Shown piece by piece: positions 17,497 through 27,151 of a stretch of 64,000 bases of DNA; the stretch's first letter is position 1, and every line of letters begins with the position of its first letter. The position numbers and the translations under genes are program-made. Origin of the DNA: Bradyrhizobium sp. LTSP849 (lineage in GTDB: Bacteria > Pseudomonadota > Alphaproteobacteria > Rhizobiales > Xanthobacteraceae); assembly GCF_000938255.1 (NCBI RefSeq), contig NZ_JYMR01000052.1:124001-188000 (forward strand), in the 5' to 3' direction. The notes beneath the pieces are model-generated. The model had not been told where the DNA came from. It worked only from the letters and a program-made list of their open reading frames with translations, and ran no database searches.

Positions 17497-17811
17497 GCTT
17501 TCCCCCAGCATGGCCATTCGCGACCGAGCTAATGATGCGTCAGGCGGGACCGGAATCCACTGACGACACTCCGTGACGCGACAAGTCGAAATTACGCAAC
17601 AAGACCTCGGCCGAACCACACCGGCCAATGATTTTTATTACGCAAAATCACCACTGCCGCCTGGATCGTCATGATCGCGACGGAGTTACACTGAGAGTAT
17701 GACGCCAATGCCCTTGATTGGTTCCCTCCCGGGAGCATGTAAGCTACAGGATAGCGCGTCAGGACCGGCGCGGAAACCCCTCGCCCGCAGGCTTGGAGAT
17801 AAATAAACATC
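17497..17811. other. Divergent intergenic region before tal-pgi, with a repeated ATTACGCAA
   Basis: A 315-bp gap between two divergent genes. It contains two direct copies of ATTACGCAA at 17591-17599 and 17637-17645, 46 bp apart, which may be regulator sites. A weak plus-strand promoter candidate is TTGATT (from about 17713) with a 17-nt spacer before ATGTAA. TTGGAGATAAATAAACATC precedes the tal-pgi ATG and supplies its ribosome site. Confidence 0.4.
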
Positions 17812-20661
17812 ATGAATCCCGTCAAAGAACTGGAAAAGCACGGACAAGCCGTCTGGCTGGACTTCCTGGCCCGCGGCTTCATCGCCAAGGGCGATTTGAA
17901 GCGGCTGATCGACACCGACGGCGTCAAGGGCGTCACCTCGAACCCGTCGATCTTCGAGAAGGCGATCGGCAGCTCGGACGAATACGACGCCCCGATCGGC
18001 AAGGCGCTGAAGCGCGGCGACCGGACGGTGGCCGACCTGTTCGAGACCGTCGCGATCGAGGACATCCAGAGCGCCGCCGACGTGCTGCGCCCGGTCTATG
18101 ACAGGCTCAAGGGCCATGACGGCTATGTCAGCCTCGAGGTCTCGCCCTACCTGGCAATGGACACCGCCGGCACGGTCGCCGAGGCACGGCGGCTCTGGAA
18201 GGACGTCAATCGCAAGAACCTGATGGTGAAGGTACCGGCGACGCCGGAGGGCCTGCCGGCGGTCGAAACGCTGATCGGCGACGGCATCAGCATCAACATC
18301 ACGCTGTTGTTCTCGAAGGCGGTGTATCTGGAGGTGGCCGAGGCCTATCTCGCCGGTCTCGAAAAATACGTCGCAGGCGGGGGAGACCCGTCGCATGTCG
18401 CAAGCGTGGCGAGCTTCTTCGTCAGCCGCATCGACTCGGTGGTCGACAAGCAGCTCGACGAGAAGATCGCACGCGCCAACGACCCATCCGAGAAGGAACG
18501 GCTGGCCGCGCTCAAGGGCAAGGTCGCGATTGCGAATGCCAAGGTGGCCTATCAGGACTACAAGCGGCTGTTCTCGGGCCCGCGCTGGGACAAGCTCGCC
18601 GCCAAGGGCGCCAAGCCGCAGCGCATGCTGTGGGCCTCGACCGGCACCAAGAACAAGGATTACAGCGACGTCCTCTATGTCGAGGAATTGATCGGGCCAG
18701 ACACCGTCAACACCGTGCCGCCGGCAACGCTCGATGCGTTCCGAGACCACGGCAAGGCGCGCGACAGCCTGGAAGAAAATGTCGACGACGCCCGCCGCGT
18801 GCTGGAAGAGCTGGAGCGCTCCGGCGTCTCGCTCGATGCCATCACCGAGGAGCTCGTCAAGGACGGCGTCAAGCAGTTTGCCGATGCCGCCGACAAGCTC
18901 TATGGCGCGGTCGCCCACAAGCGCGCCACCGTGCTCGGGCCGGCAATCGATCGCCAGCAATTGTCGCTCGGCGACGGGCTCGGCAAGGCGGTCGCAAAGA
19001 GCACCGAGGAGTGGCGCGCCTCTGCAAAGATCCGCAAGCTGTGGCAGCGCGACAAATCGGTCTGGACCGGCACGGACGAGGACAAATGGCTCGGCTGGCT
19101 CGACAGCGCGGCCAAGGCCGACGTCGCCGACTATGAGGACTATGCCAACCGCGTGAAGGGCCAGAAATTCTCCGATGCCGTCGTGCTCGGCATGGGTGGA
19201 TCGAGCCTCGGACCGGAAGTGCTGGCCGAGACGTTTGCGCGGAAGTCAGGCTTCCCGAAGCTGCACGTACTGGATTCGACCGATCCGGCGCAGGTGCGGG
19301 CGATGGAAGCCAGGATCGACATCGCCAACACCGTGTTCATCGTCTCCAGCAAGTCGGGCGGCACCACCGAGCCAAACGCGATGAAGGATTATTTCCACGA
19401 GCGCGTCGCGCAGGCGGTCGGCCCGAAGGTCAAGACCGGCTATCGCTTCATCGCCGTGACCGATCCCGGCTCGTCGCTGGAGAAGGCCGCCAAGAAGCTG
19501 AACTATGCTCGCATCTTCCACGGCGAGCCCTCGATCGGCGGACGCTATTCGGTGCTCTCGCCGTTCGGCCTGGTGCCGGCGGCAACCGCGGGCATCGACG
19601 TCAAGACCCTGATCAAGCACGCGCTTTCGATGGCCCGCTCTTGCGGACCGGACGTGCCGCCGCAGGAAAATCCGGGCGTGCAGCTTGGGCTTGCCATGGG
19701 CCTCGCCGGGCTCGAAGGCCGCGACAAGGTGACGATCCTGTCGTCGAACAAGATCGCCGATTTCGGCGCCTGGGCCGAGCAGCTCATCGCGGAATCGACC
19801 GGCAAGGAAGGCAAGGGCCTGATCCCGATCGCCGGCGAGCCGCTGGGCGAACCTTCGCTTTACGGCAACGACCGCTTCTTCATCGACATCCGTACCGAGG
19901 GCGAGGCAGATGCCGCCCATGACTCAAAGCTTTCCGCGATCGAAGCGGCCGGCCACCCGATCGTGCGCATTGTGATGAAGTCGATCGACTATCTCGGCCA
20001 GGAGTTCTTCCGCTTCGAGATGGCGACGGCTGTTGCCGGTTCGATCCTCGGCATCAACCCGTTCGACCAGCCCGACGTGGAGGCGGCCAAGATCAAGACC
20101 CGTGAGCTGACGTCATCGTTCGAGAAGACCGGCGCGCTGCCGGCCGAGCAGCCGGTGGTCAGCACCGCGGAGGCCGATCTCTACACCGACGCGACCAACG
20201 CCGCGGCACTCCGCGCCGCCGGCGCCAACGGCGACCTCACCTCATGGCTGAAGGCGCATCTCTCCCGCTCCAACCATGGCGACTATGTCGCCCTGCTCGG
20301 CTACATCGCGCGCGACAAGGCTACCATCGATGCGCTCCAGGCGATGCGGCTCGAGGTGCGCGAGAAGCGTCACGTCGCGACTTGTGCGGAGTTCGGGCCG
20401 CGCTTCCTGCATTCCACGGGGCAGGCCTACAAGGGCGGACCCGACAGCGGCGTGTTCCTCCAGATCACCGCGGATGATGCCAAGGATCTTCCGGTGCCGG
20501 GCCAGAAGGCGAGCTTTGGCGTGATCAAGGCGGCGCAGGCGCGCGGCGATTTCGACGTGCTCACCGAGCGCGGCCGGCGTGCGCTTCGGGTGCACCTGAA
20601 GGGTCCGCTCAAGAAAGGTCTGGCGGCGCTCAACGCCGCGCTCACGAACGCACTGAATTAA
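17812..20661 (+). CDS. tal-pgi: Bifunctional transaldolase/glucose-6-phosphate isomerase
   Basis: A 949-aa fusion of two enzymes of sugar-phosphate metabolism. Residues 1 to about 375 are transaldolase: KGVTSNPSIFEKAIG near the start, and the Schiff-base Lys in NLMVKVPATPEGLPAVE. Residues about 390-949 are phosphoglucose isomerase: VLGMGGSSLGPEVLAE, the phosphate-binding SSKSGGTTEPNAMKDYF and GRYSVLSPFGLV. It transfers dihydroxyacetone units and interconverts glucose-6- and fructose-6-phosphate, linking both arms of the pentose phosphate pathway in the cytosol. It heads the gnd-zwf-pgl-gntK operon. Both active sites look intact. Confidence 0.95.
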   Translation: MNPVKELEKHGQAVWLDFLARGFIAKGDLKRLIDTDGVKGVTSNPSIFEKAIGSSDEYDAPIGKALKRGDRTVADLFETVAIEDIQSAADVLRPVYDRLKGHDGYVSLEVSPYLAMDTAGTVAEARRLWKDVNRKNLMVKVPATPEGLPAVETLIGDGISINITLLFSKAVYLEVAEAYLAGLEKYVAGGGDPSHVASVASFFVSRIDSVVDKQLDEKIARANDPSEKERLAALKGKVAIANAKVAYQDYKRLFSGPRWDKLAAKGAKPQRMLWASTGTKNKDYSDVLYVEELIGPDTVNTVPPATLDAFRDHGKARDSLEENVDDARRVLEELERSGVSLDAITEELVKDGVKQFADAADKLYGAVAHKRATVLGPAIDRQQLSLGDGLGKAVAKSTEEWRASAKIRKLWQRDKSVWTGTDEDKWLGWLDSAAKADVADYEDYANRVKGQKFSDAVVLGMGGSSLGPEVLAETFARKSGFPKLHVLDSTDPAQVRAMEARIDIANTVFIVSSKSGGTTEPNAMKDYFHERVAQAVGPKVKTGYRFIAVTDPGSSLEKAAKKLNYARIFHGEPSIGGRYSVLSPFGLVPAATAGIDVKTLIKHALSMARSCGPDVPPQENPGVQLGLAMGLAGLEGRDKVTILSSNKIADFGAWAEQLIAESTGKEGKGLIPIAGEPLGEPSLYGNDRFFIDIRTEGEADAAHDSKLSAIEAAGHPIVRIVMKSIDYLGQEFFRFEMATAVAGSILGINPFDQPDVEAAKIKTRELTSSFEKTGALPAEQPVVSTAEADLYTDATNAAALRAAGANGDLTSWLKAHLSRSNHGDYVALLGYIARDKATIDALQAMRLEVREKRHVATCAEFGPRFLHSTGQAYKGGPDSGVFLQITADDAKDLPVPGQKASFGVIKAAQARGDFDVLTERGRRALRVHLKGPLKKGLAALNAALTNALN

Positions 20662-20674
20662 GGGGATCTTTCAA

Positions 20675-21673
20675 ATGCAACTCGGCATGATCGGCCTCGG
20701 CCGGATGGGCGGCAACATCGTTCGCCGGCTGATGCGCCACGGCCATTCGACCGTGGTCTATGACAAGGACGCCAAGGCCGTCGCCGGCCTGGCCGCAGAC
20801 GGCGCGCAGGGATCGGCAACCCTGGAAGAGTTCATCGCCAAACTCGAGCGGCCGCGCACGGCCTGGGTGATGCTGCCCGCGGGGCGCATCACCGAAGCGA
20901 CGATCGACACGATCGCAGGCGTGATGCAGGAAGGCGACGTCATCATCGACGGCGGCAACACCTTCTGGCAGGACGACGTCCGCCGCGGCAAAGCGCTGAA
21001 AGAGCGCGGCATCCACTATGTCGACGTCGGCACGTCCGGCGGCGTCTGGGGCCTCGACCGCGGCTATTGCATGATGATCGGCGGCGAGAAGCAGGTGGTC
21101 GACCGGCTCGATCCAATCTTTGCTGCGCTGGCGCCCGGCGCCGGCGACATTCCGCTTACGCCGGGACGTGACGGCCGCGACCCTCGCATCGAGCAGGGCT
21201 ATATCCATGCCGGCCCCGTCGGCGCCGGTCATTTCGTCAAGATGATCCACAACGGCATCGAATACGGCCTGATGCAGGCTTATGCCGAAGGTTTTGACAT
21301 CCTCAAGAACGCCAATATCGATGCCCTGCCGGCGGATCATCGTTTCGATTTCAATCTCCCTGACATCGCCGAAGTCTGGCGGCGCGGCAGCGTGATCCCG
21401 TCCTGGCTGCTCGACCTCACCTCAACCGCGCTCGCCGACAACCCGACGCTCTCCGAATATTCCGGCTTCGTGGAGGATTCCGGTGAGGGCCGCTGGACCG
21501 TGAATGCGGCAATCGACGAAGCGGTGCCGGCCGAAGTCCTGACCGCGGCGCTCTACGCACGTTTCCGTTCCCGCCAGGAACACACCTTCGCCGAAAAAAT
21601 TCTCTCCGCGATGCGCGCGGGTTTTGGCGGCCACAAGGAGCCGAAGCAGCCGGACGCAGCAAAGTCGAAATAA
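20675..21673 (+). CDS. gnd: 6-phosphogluconate dehydrogenase, decarboxylating (short type)
   Basis: 332 aa, the short dimer/tetramer-type enzyme rather than the 470-aa form. The Rossmann motif is GMIGLGRMGGNIVRRLMRHG, with strand two ending VVYDKD; an acidic residue there, without the NADP-type Asn-Arg, suggests NAD+ preference (inference). The substrate region GTSGGVWGLDRGYCMMIGG and GPVGAGHFVKMIHNGIEYG (catalytic Lys and Asn) is intact. It oxidises 6-phosphogluconate to ribulose-5-phosphate and CO2. It lies 13 bp after tal-pgi and 25 bp before zwf. Confidence 0.93.
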   Translation: MQLGMIGLGRMGGNIVRRLMRHGHSTVVYDKDAKAVAGLAADGAQGSATLEEFIAKLERPRTAWVMLPAGRITEATIDTIAGVMQEGDVIIDGGNTFWQDDVRRGKALKERGIHYVDVGTSGGVWGLDRGYCMMIGGEKQVVDRLDPIFAALAPGAGDIPLTPGRDGRDPRIEQGYIHAGPVGAGHFVKMIHNGIEYGLMQAYAEGFDILKNANIDALPADHRFDFNLPDIAEVWRRGSVIPSWLLDLTSTALADNPTLSEYSGFVEDSGEGRWTVNAAIDEAVPAEVLTAALYARFRSRQEHTFAEKILSAMRAGFGGHKEPKQPDAAKSK

Positions 21674-21698
21674 CAACAAAAGCGAAGGCCGATCATTC

Positions 21699-23210
21699 GT
21701 GACAAAAGACCCGCAAGCAAAGCGCAAGCCGGAAAATTGCGCCTTCGTCATTTTTGGCGTGACCGGAGACCTCACCCACCGGCTGGTGATGCCCTCTCTC
21801 TACAATCTGGCGGCCGAGCACATGCTGCCGGAGAAGTTCTGCGTCGTCGGCGTGGCCCGCAACAGCCAGTCGGATGACGAGCTGCGCGACAGCCTGCTGA
21901 AGGGCCTGCGCCAGTTCGCGACCCGTCCCGTGGACGACGTCGTTGCCCAGAAGCTGCTGCAATGCGTGACCTTCGTCGAGGCCGATCCGAAGGATCCCCC
22001 CTCGTTCGACCGCTTGCGCGAGCATCTGGATTCGCTCGAATGCGCGCAGGACACCGGCGGCAACCGGCTGTTCTATCTGGCCACGCCGCCGGCCGCGTTC
22101 GCGCCTACCGCGCGCGAGCTCGGCCGCACCGGTATGATGAGGGAGAACGGCGCCTGGCGGCGGCTGGTGATCGAAAAACCGTTCGGCACCGATCTCGTCT
22201 CGGCGCGCGCGTTGAATGCCGAACTGCTCAAGATCATGGACGAGCACCAGATCTACCGGATCGATCATTACCTCGGCAAGGAGACGGTGCAGAACATTTT
22301 GGTGCTGCGCTTTGCCAACGGCATGTTCGAGCCGATCTGGAATCGCAACCACATCGACCACATCCAGATCACGGTGGAAGAGAAGCTCGGCGTCGGCCAT
22401 CGCGGCGGCTTCTACGATGCCACCGGCGCGTTGCGCGACATGGTGCCGAACCATCTGTTCCAGCTGATGTCGCTGGTCGCAATGGAGCCACCCGCCCGCT
22501 TCGACGCCCATTCCGTGCGCTCCGAGAAGGCCGAGGTTCTCGCCGCGATCCAGCAGCCGAATGCGGAGGAAGCGCTGAAGAGCTCAGTCCGCGCCCAATA
22601 TCTCGCCGGCCGCATCGGCGACGACGAAATCACCGACTATCGCAAGACCGAGGACGTCAAGCCCGGCAGCACCACCGAGACCTATGTCGCGCTGAAACTG
22701 ATGATCGACAATTGGCGCTGGGCCGGCGTGCCCTTCTATCTGCGCACCGGCAAGGCGCTGGGTCACAAGCGCACCGAAGTCGCGATCAAGTTCAAGCAGG
22801 CGCCGCTGTCGATGTTCTCGGGCACGGCGGTCGACCGTCTGTCGCAAAACTTTCTCACCATCGGCATTGCGCCAACCGAGACCATCGAGCTTCAGTTCAA
22901 CGCCAAGATTCCGGGACCCAGCATCACCATCGACGGCGTCGAGATGAAGTTCCGCTACGGCGACTATTTCCGGGCCGATCCCTCGACCGGCTACGAGACG
23001 CTGATCTACGACTGCATGATCGGCGACAACATCCTGTTCCAGCGCGCTGACGGCGTCGAAGCCGGATGGCAGGCAGTTCAGCCATTCCTGGACGCCTGGA
23101 AGCAGGCCGGCACCAACGGCATCGAAACCTATCCTGCCGGCAGCGACGGCCCTGCCTGCGCCGATGAGCTGCTGAAGCGCGACGGACGTAGCTGGCGGAA
23201 GTTTACGTGA
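21699..23210 (+). CDS. zwf: Glucose-6-phosphate 1-dehydrogenase
   Basis: 503 aa, of normal family length. The NADP site is FVIFGVTGDLTHRLVMP near residue 16, the catalytic/substrate signature is RIDHYLGKETVQNILVLRFAN near 190, and the second conserved block EKPFGTDLVSA precedes it. It oxidises glucose-6-phosphate to 6-phosphogluconolactone. I chose a GTG start at 21699 (VTKDPQAKRKPENC), with GAAGG about 10 nt upstream; longer in-frame starts would run into gnd. The stop overlaps the ATG of pgl by one base. Confidence 0.95.
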   Translation: MTKDPQAKRKPENCAFVIFGVTGDLTHRLVMPSLYNLAAEHMLPEKFCVVGVARNSQSDDELRDSLLKGLRQFATRPVDDVVAQKLLQCVTFVEADPKDPPSFDRLREHLDSLECAQDTGGNRLFYLATPPAAFAPTARELGRTGMMRENGAWRRLVIEKPFGTDLVSARALNAELLKIMDEHQIYRIDHYLGKETVQNILVLRFANGMFEPIWNRNHIDHIQITVEEKLGVGHRGGFYDATGALRDMVPNHLFQLMSLVAMEPPARFDAHSVRSEKAEVLAAIQQPNAEEALKSSVRAQYLAGRIGDDEITDYRKTEDVKPGSTTETYVALKLMIDNWRWAGVPFYLRTGKALGHKRTEVAIKFKQAPLSMFSGTAVDRLSQNFLTIGIAPTETIELQFNAKIPGPSITIDGVEMKFRYGDYFRADPSTGYETLIYDCMIGDNILFQRADGVEAGWQAVQPFLDAWKQAGTNGIETYPAGSDGPACADELLKRDGRSWRKFT

Positions 23211-23959
23211 TGACAGCGGCCGTCCAGCCGAAGCTGATCGTCGTGGCTGATGGCGAGGCGCTCGCGCAGGCTGCCGCCGAACGGGTGATGGCGCTGATTT
23301 CGGCCAATCCCGGGCGCATCGCGATCTGCCTCACCGGCGGCTCCAGCCCGAAGAAGCTCTATCAATTGCTCGGAAGCGATGGCTGGCGCGGCAGAATCCC
23401 GTGGGATCGCGTGCATTGGTTCATCGGTGACGAGCGTTTCGTGCCTTCGAGCGATCCCCTCAACAACATGGCAGTCGCACGCGCGACCTTTCTCGATCAC
23501 AGCGCACCGTCCGGCCATATCCATCCCATCCCGACCACGGCTGAAAATCCCGATGCCAGCGCCGAGGCCTATGCCCGCGAGCTGCAAACCTTCTACGGCG
23601 CTGAAAGCCTCGATCCGGCGCGGCCGCTGTTCGACCTGGTTTTGATGGGCGCCGGACCGGACGGCCACACCGCCTCGCTCTTCCCGGGCTATCCCGCGAT
23701 CGAGGAGACGCAGCGCTGGGTCGTCGGCGTCCCCAAGGCCAATGTCGCGCCCTTCGTGCCGCGGGTCTCGCTGACTTTGCCCGCGCTGGCGTCCTGCCGC
23801 GAAATGCTGTTCGAGATTGCGGGGCATGATAAGCAGCCGATCTTGACGCGCCTCCTCAATGGCGAGACTCTGCCGGCTGTACGCGCGCGCTCGAATGGCG
23901 AGACCGTCTGGCTGGTCGACCAGGCCGCGCTTCCGGAGGGAATTCGTGGCGGGCGCTGA
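23210..23959 (+). CDS. pgl: 6-phosphogluconolactonase
   Basis: 249 aa of the DevB/NagB-like lactonase family: ICLTGGSSPKKLYQLL near the N-terminus, the VHWFIGDERFVPSSDPLNN block carrying catalytic acids, and DLVLMGAGPDGHTASLFPG. It hydrolyses 6-phosphogluconolactone to 6-phosphogluconate between Zwf and Gnd. The ATG at 23210 shares one base with the zwf stop; a GTG three bases earlier is possible. The 3' end overlaps gntK by 14 bp, and a good ribosome site (GGAGGG) for gntK lies within it. Confidence 0.94.
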   Translation: MTAAVQPKLIVVADGEALAQAAAERVMALISANPGRIAICLTGGSSPKKLYQLLGSDGWRGRIPWDRVHWFIGDERFVPSSDPLNNMAVARATFLDHSAPSGHIHPIPTTAENPDASAEAYARELQTFYGAESLDPARPLFDLVLMGAGPDGHTASLFPGYPAIEETQRWVVGVPKANVAPFVPRVSLTLPALASCREMLFEIAGHDKQPILTRLLNGETLPAVRARSNGETVWLVDQAALPEGIRGGR

Positions 23960-24503
23960 AGCACCTTGTGCATTGATCGTGATGGGCGTGTCGGGCTCGG
24001 GCAAGAGCACGGTTGCGGAATTGCTCGGCAAACGCCTCGGCTGGCGCTTTGAGGACGGTGACAGCTTTCACCCCGCCAGCAATGTCGCGAAGATGCGGGC
24101 CGGCCATCCGCTCACCGACGAGGACCGCTGGCCCTGGCTCAATGCCATCGCCGACGAGATTGCAAGGGTCTGCGAGCGAGGCGAGCACGTCATCATCGCC
24201 TGCTCGGCGCTGAAGCACACCTATCGTGACGTGCTGTTGCGTGGACGCGACGACGTCCGCTTCGTCTTCCTGAAGGGCACGCAGCAGCTGATCGCCGACC
24301 GGCTCGCCCACCGCAAGGGCCATTTCATGCCGCCCGGGCTCCTGACCAGCCAATTCAACACGCTCGAGCCGCCCGAGGCGGGCGAGCATGTCATCACGGC
24401 GTCGATCGACGAATCCGTCGAGGCGATCGTGGACGGCATCGTGCGGCAATTGAAACTAGGCGGCGACAAACCCAAGGCCGTGAAACCTAAGGTCATGCCA
24501 TGA
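23946..24503 (+). CDS. gntK: Gluconokinase
   Basis: 185 aa of the bacterial/human GntK family. The Walker A is MGVSGSGKSTVAELLGKRL near residue 14, then FEDGDSFHP (substrate loop), ACSALKHTYRDVLL and GHFMPPGLLTSQF. It phosphorylates gluconate to 6-phosphogluconate, feeding Gnd and Entner-Doudoroff. I chose the GTG at 23946 because GGAGGG stands 5 nt before it; it overlaps pgl by 14 bp. The stop overlaps the next ATG as ATGA. Confidence 0.93.
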   Translation: MAGAEAPCALIVMGVSGSGKSTVAELLGKRLGWRFEDGDSFHPASNVAKMRAGHPLTDEDRWPWLNAIADEIARVCERGEHVIIACSALKHTYRDVLLRGRDDVRFVFLKGTQQLIADRLAHRKGHFMPPGLLTSQFNTLEPPEAGEHVITASIDESVEAIVDGIVRQLKLGGDKPKAVKPKVMP

Positions 24504-25312
24504 CGCAAATCTCACTCGTGGTTTCCGACGTCGACGGCACGCTGCTGACCAAGGACAAGACGCTGACCGACCGCGCCCGGAACGCCGTGCGGCGGCTGCA
24601 CCAGGCCGGCATCGGCTTCACCATCACCTCGAGCCGCCCCGCGATCGGCATGCGCTTCCTGATCGAGCCGCTCGCGCTCTGGCTGCCGGTCGGCCCGTTC
24701 AACGGCTCCTCGATCGTCGATCCCGAGATGAATCCGGTCGAGCAGCATCTGATCCCCGCCAGCGCCGCCGAACGGTCCCTACAAATCCTCCGCGAGTTCG
24801 GCGCCGACATCTGGCTGTTCACCTACGACAAATGGCTGATCGACAACCCCAGCGGCAAATACGTCGCGCATGAGCAGCACACGATCCGGTCCGATCCGAC
24901 CATCGTGACGGATTTTTCGCCGTACCTCGCAAGCGCCTGCAAGATCGTCGGCGCGAGCGCCGATGCGGCCGGCCTGGAGGCTTGCGAAAAAGCGATGCAG
25001 GCGGCGCTCGGCACGCAGGCGACTGCGGTGCGTTCACAGACCTATTATCTCGACATCACGCCGCCCGGCTTCGACAAGGGCACCTTCGTGCAGGCGATGG
25101 CAAAGCGCCTGGGCATTGCGACCAATGCGGTCGCCACGATCGGCGACATGCAGAACGATCTCGCGATGTTCCGCGTCAGCGGCACATCGATCGCCATGGG
25201 CAACGCCACCGACAGCGTCAAGGAGCAGGCCACCAACGTCACGGCGACGAACGAGCAGGACGGTTTTGCCGAGGCGATGGAGATGATCTTGAAGTGGAAC
25301 GGGGTGGGCTGA
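24500..25312 (+). CDS. HAD hydrolase, Cof-type sugar phosphatase
   Basis: 270 aa, haloacid dehalogenase superfamily, Cof/type-IIB cap. Motif I is VVSDVDGTLLTKDK (nucleophile Asp near residue 9), motif II ITSSRPAIG, motif III the Lys in PPGFDKGTFVQAM, and motif IV ATIGDMQNDLAMF. These enzymes dephosphorylate sugar phosphates or similar small molecules. Its overlap with gntK (ATGA) makes it the last gene of the tal-pgi operon and suggests a hexose or gluconate phosphate as substrate; the exact substrate cannot be read. Confidence 0.88.
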   Translation: MTQISLVVSDVDGTLLTKDKTLTDRARNAVRRLHQAGIGFTITSSRPAIGMRFLIEPLALWLPVGPFNGSSIVDPEMNPVEQHLIPASAAERSLQILREFGADIWLFTYDKWLIDNPSGKYVAHEQHTIRSDPTIVTDFSPYLASACKIVGASADAAGLEACEKAMQAALGTQATAVRSQTYYLDITPPGFDKGTFVQAMAKRLGIATNAVATIGDMQNDLAMFRVSGTSIAMGNATDSVKEQATNVTATNEQDGFAEAMEMILKWNGVG

Positions 25313-25314
25313 GG

Positions 25315-27120
25315 CTATTGCGACCGCTGCATCGCCGGCTTCTCGCTGGCATGCCTCGCCACCGAGAGATTATGCGCGGTGTTGATCAGCGCGATATGCG
25401 TCAGCGCCTGCGGGAAATTGCCGGTCTGGCGGCGCGCGACGGAGTCGTACTCCTCAGCCAACAATCCGACATCATTCGCAAGCCCGGCGACGCGATCGAA
25501 CAGCGCTTGTGCCTTGTCGAGGTCGCCTGAGAGCACATAAGCGTCGGCCAGCCACAGGCTACAGGCCAGGAACGCGCCCTCGATCGGCTGCTGCTCCTCG
25601 GACACTTCGCGTGGATCGTGCCGCAGCACAAAGCCGTCGCGCATCATGTGCTTCTCAGCGGCCGCAATGGTGCCGCGGATACGCGGATCCGATGCCGGCA
25701 GGAAACCGACCGCCGACAGCAGCAGCACGCTGGCATCGAGCAGTTTTGAGCCATAGGACTCGACGAAGGCATTCTCTTCGGCGTCAAAACCCCTGTGGCA
25801 GACGTCGCGATGAATGGCCTCGCGCAGCGCACGCCAGTGCAGCAGCGGCGCCTTGAAGCCAAAGGTCTCGGCGCTCTTGATGCCGCGGTCGAAGGCGACC
25901 CAGGTCATCACCTTGGAGAAGACGTAGTGCCGGGGTTCCCCGCGCCGCTCCCAGATGCCGTGATCGGGCTGATCCCAGACCTCGGCCAGATGATCCAGCA
26001 CGGCACGCTCCAGCGACCAGGTCGCTTCATCGTCGAGCTTCAGCTTGGCCATCCGAGACTGATGGAAGGCGTCGATCAGCTCGCCGTAGACATCGAGCTG
26101 GAGCTGGGCATGTGCGGCATTGCCGATGCGCACCGGCTGCGCGCCCTCATAGCCGTCGAGCCAACCTGCTTCCCATTCCAGCAGCCGCCGCTGGCCCCAG
26201 ATACCGTACATGATCTGCATGTTCGACGGCGCGCCGGCGGCCGCGCGCAGCAGCCAATTGTGCCAGGCCGAGGCTTCTTCGGTGTAGCCGGAGTTCATCA
26301 GCGCCAGCAGCGTGAAAGTGGCATCGCGCAGCCAACAGAAGCGATAGTCCCAGTTCCTGGCGCCGCCGAGCTTTTCCGGCAGTGAGGTGGTCGGCGCCGC
26401 CACGATGCCGCCGGTGGGGGCGAAGGTCAGCGCCTTCAGCGTGATCAGCGAGCGCATGATGAGATCGCGATACTCGCCGTCATGGGTAGAGCGGCTGCTC
26501 CACTCCTTCCAGAATGTCTCGGTCTCCTGAAGCGCGATCTCCGGATCGATCGGTTCGGGCGGATCGAGATGCGACGGGCCGTAAGTCAGCACGAAGGGCA
26601 CGGTCTCGCCGGCTGCCACTTCGAAGTCCGCGACCGTGGTCAGATCCTCGCCGCGGGTCTTGGCCGGCGTCCTCAGCACCGTCATGTCCTGGCCGGCGAT
26701 CGCCAGCAGCGATCCGTCCTCGCAGCGGCGCACCCAGGGAATGTCGACGCCAAAGCCGAAGCGGATCACGAGCTCCATCCGCATCTTGACCGTGCCGGCA
26801 ATGCCGCGGACCAGACGCACGATGTCGGACGCCTTGCCGCGCGGCGGCATGAAGTCGATCAGCGCGACGGTGCCGCTCTTGGTCTCAAAGCGCGTTTCGA
26901 GGATGAGGGTATTGTCGAGATAGCGGCGCGAAATTGCGGTAACGTCCTCGGTCGGCGCGATCAGCCAACGACCGTTCTTGTGCGTCCCAAGGATTGCGGC
27001 AAAGCAGGCGTCGGAATCGAAGGCCGGCCAGCACAGCCAGTCGATCGAGCCGTTGCGCCCGACCAGCGCCGCGGTCTCGCAGTCGCCGATCAACGCGTAG
27101 TCTTCGATCTTCTGAGACAA
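25315..27120 (-). CDS. Glycoside hydrolase family 15 protein (glucoamylase/trehalase-like)
   Basis: 601 aa, the typical bacterial GH15 length without signal peptide, so cytosolic. The N-terminal beta-domain opens with KIEDYALIGDCETAALVGR and SIDWLCWPAFDS; the (alpha/alpha)6 catalytic domain includes RNWDYRFCWLRDATFTL, GYEGAQPVRIGNAA and the C-terminal catalytic Glu in QPIEGAFLACSLWLAD. Members cleave glucose from alpha-glucans, and some hydrolyse trehalose; both fit the neighbourhood. The TTG start at 27120 matches the conserved N-terminus, with AAGG about 12 nt upstream. It lies 31 bp downstream of malQ, probably one unit. Confidence 0.88.
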   Translation of the reverse strand: MSQKIEDYALIGDCETAALVGRNGSIDWLCWPAFDSDACFAAILGTHKNGRWLIAPTEDVTAISRRYLDNTLILETRFETKSGTVALIDFMPPRGKASDIVRLVRGIAGTVKMRMELVIRFGFGVDIPWVRRCEDGSLLAIAGQDMTVLRTPAKTRGEDLTTVADFEVAAGETVPFVLTYGPSHLDPPEPIDPEIALQETETFWKEWSSRSTHDGEYRDLIMRSLITLKALTFAPTGGIVAAPTTSLPEKLGGARNWDYRFCWLRDATFTLLALMNSGYTEEASAWHNWLLRAAAGAPSNMQIMYGIWGQRRLLEWEAGWLDGYEGAQPVRIGNAAHAQLQLDVYGELIDAFHQSRMAKLKLDDEATWSLERAVLDHLAEVWDQPDHGIWERRGEPRHYVFSKVMTWVAFDRGIKSAETFGFKAPLLHWRALREAIHRDVCHRGFDAEENAFVESYGSKLLDASVLLLSAVGFLPASDPRIRGTIAAAEKHMMRDGFVLRHDPREVSEEQQPIEGAFLACSLWLADAYVLSGDLDKAQALFDRVAGLANDVGLLAEEYDSVARRQTGNFPQALTHIALINTAHNLSVARHASEKPAMQRSQ

Positions 27121-27151
27121 TGTTTTGCGAGCCTTAAGGAATCCCCGCGGA

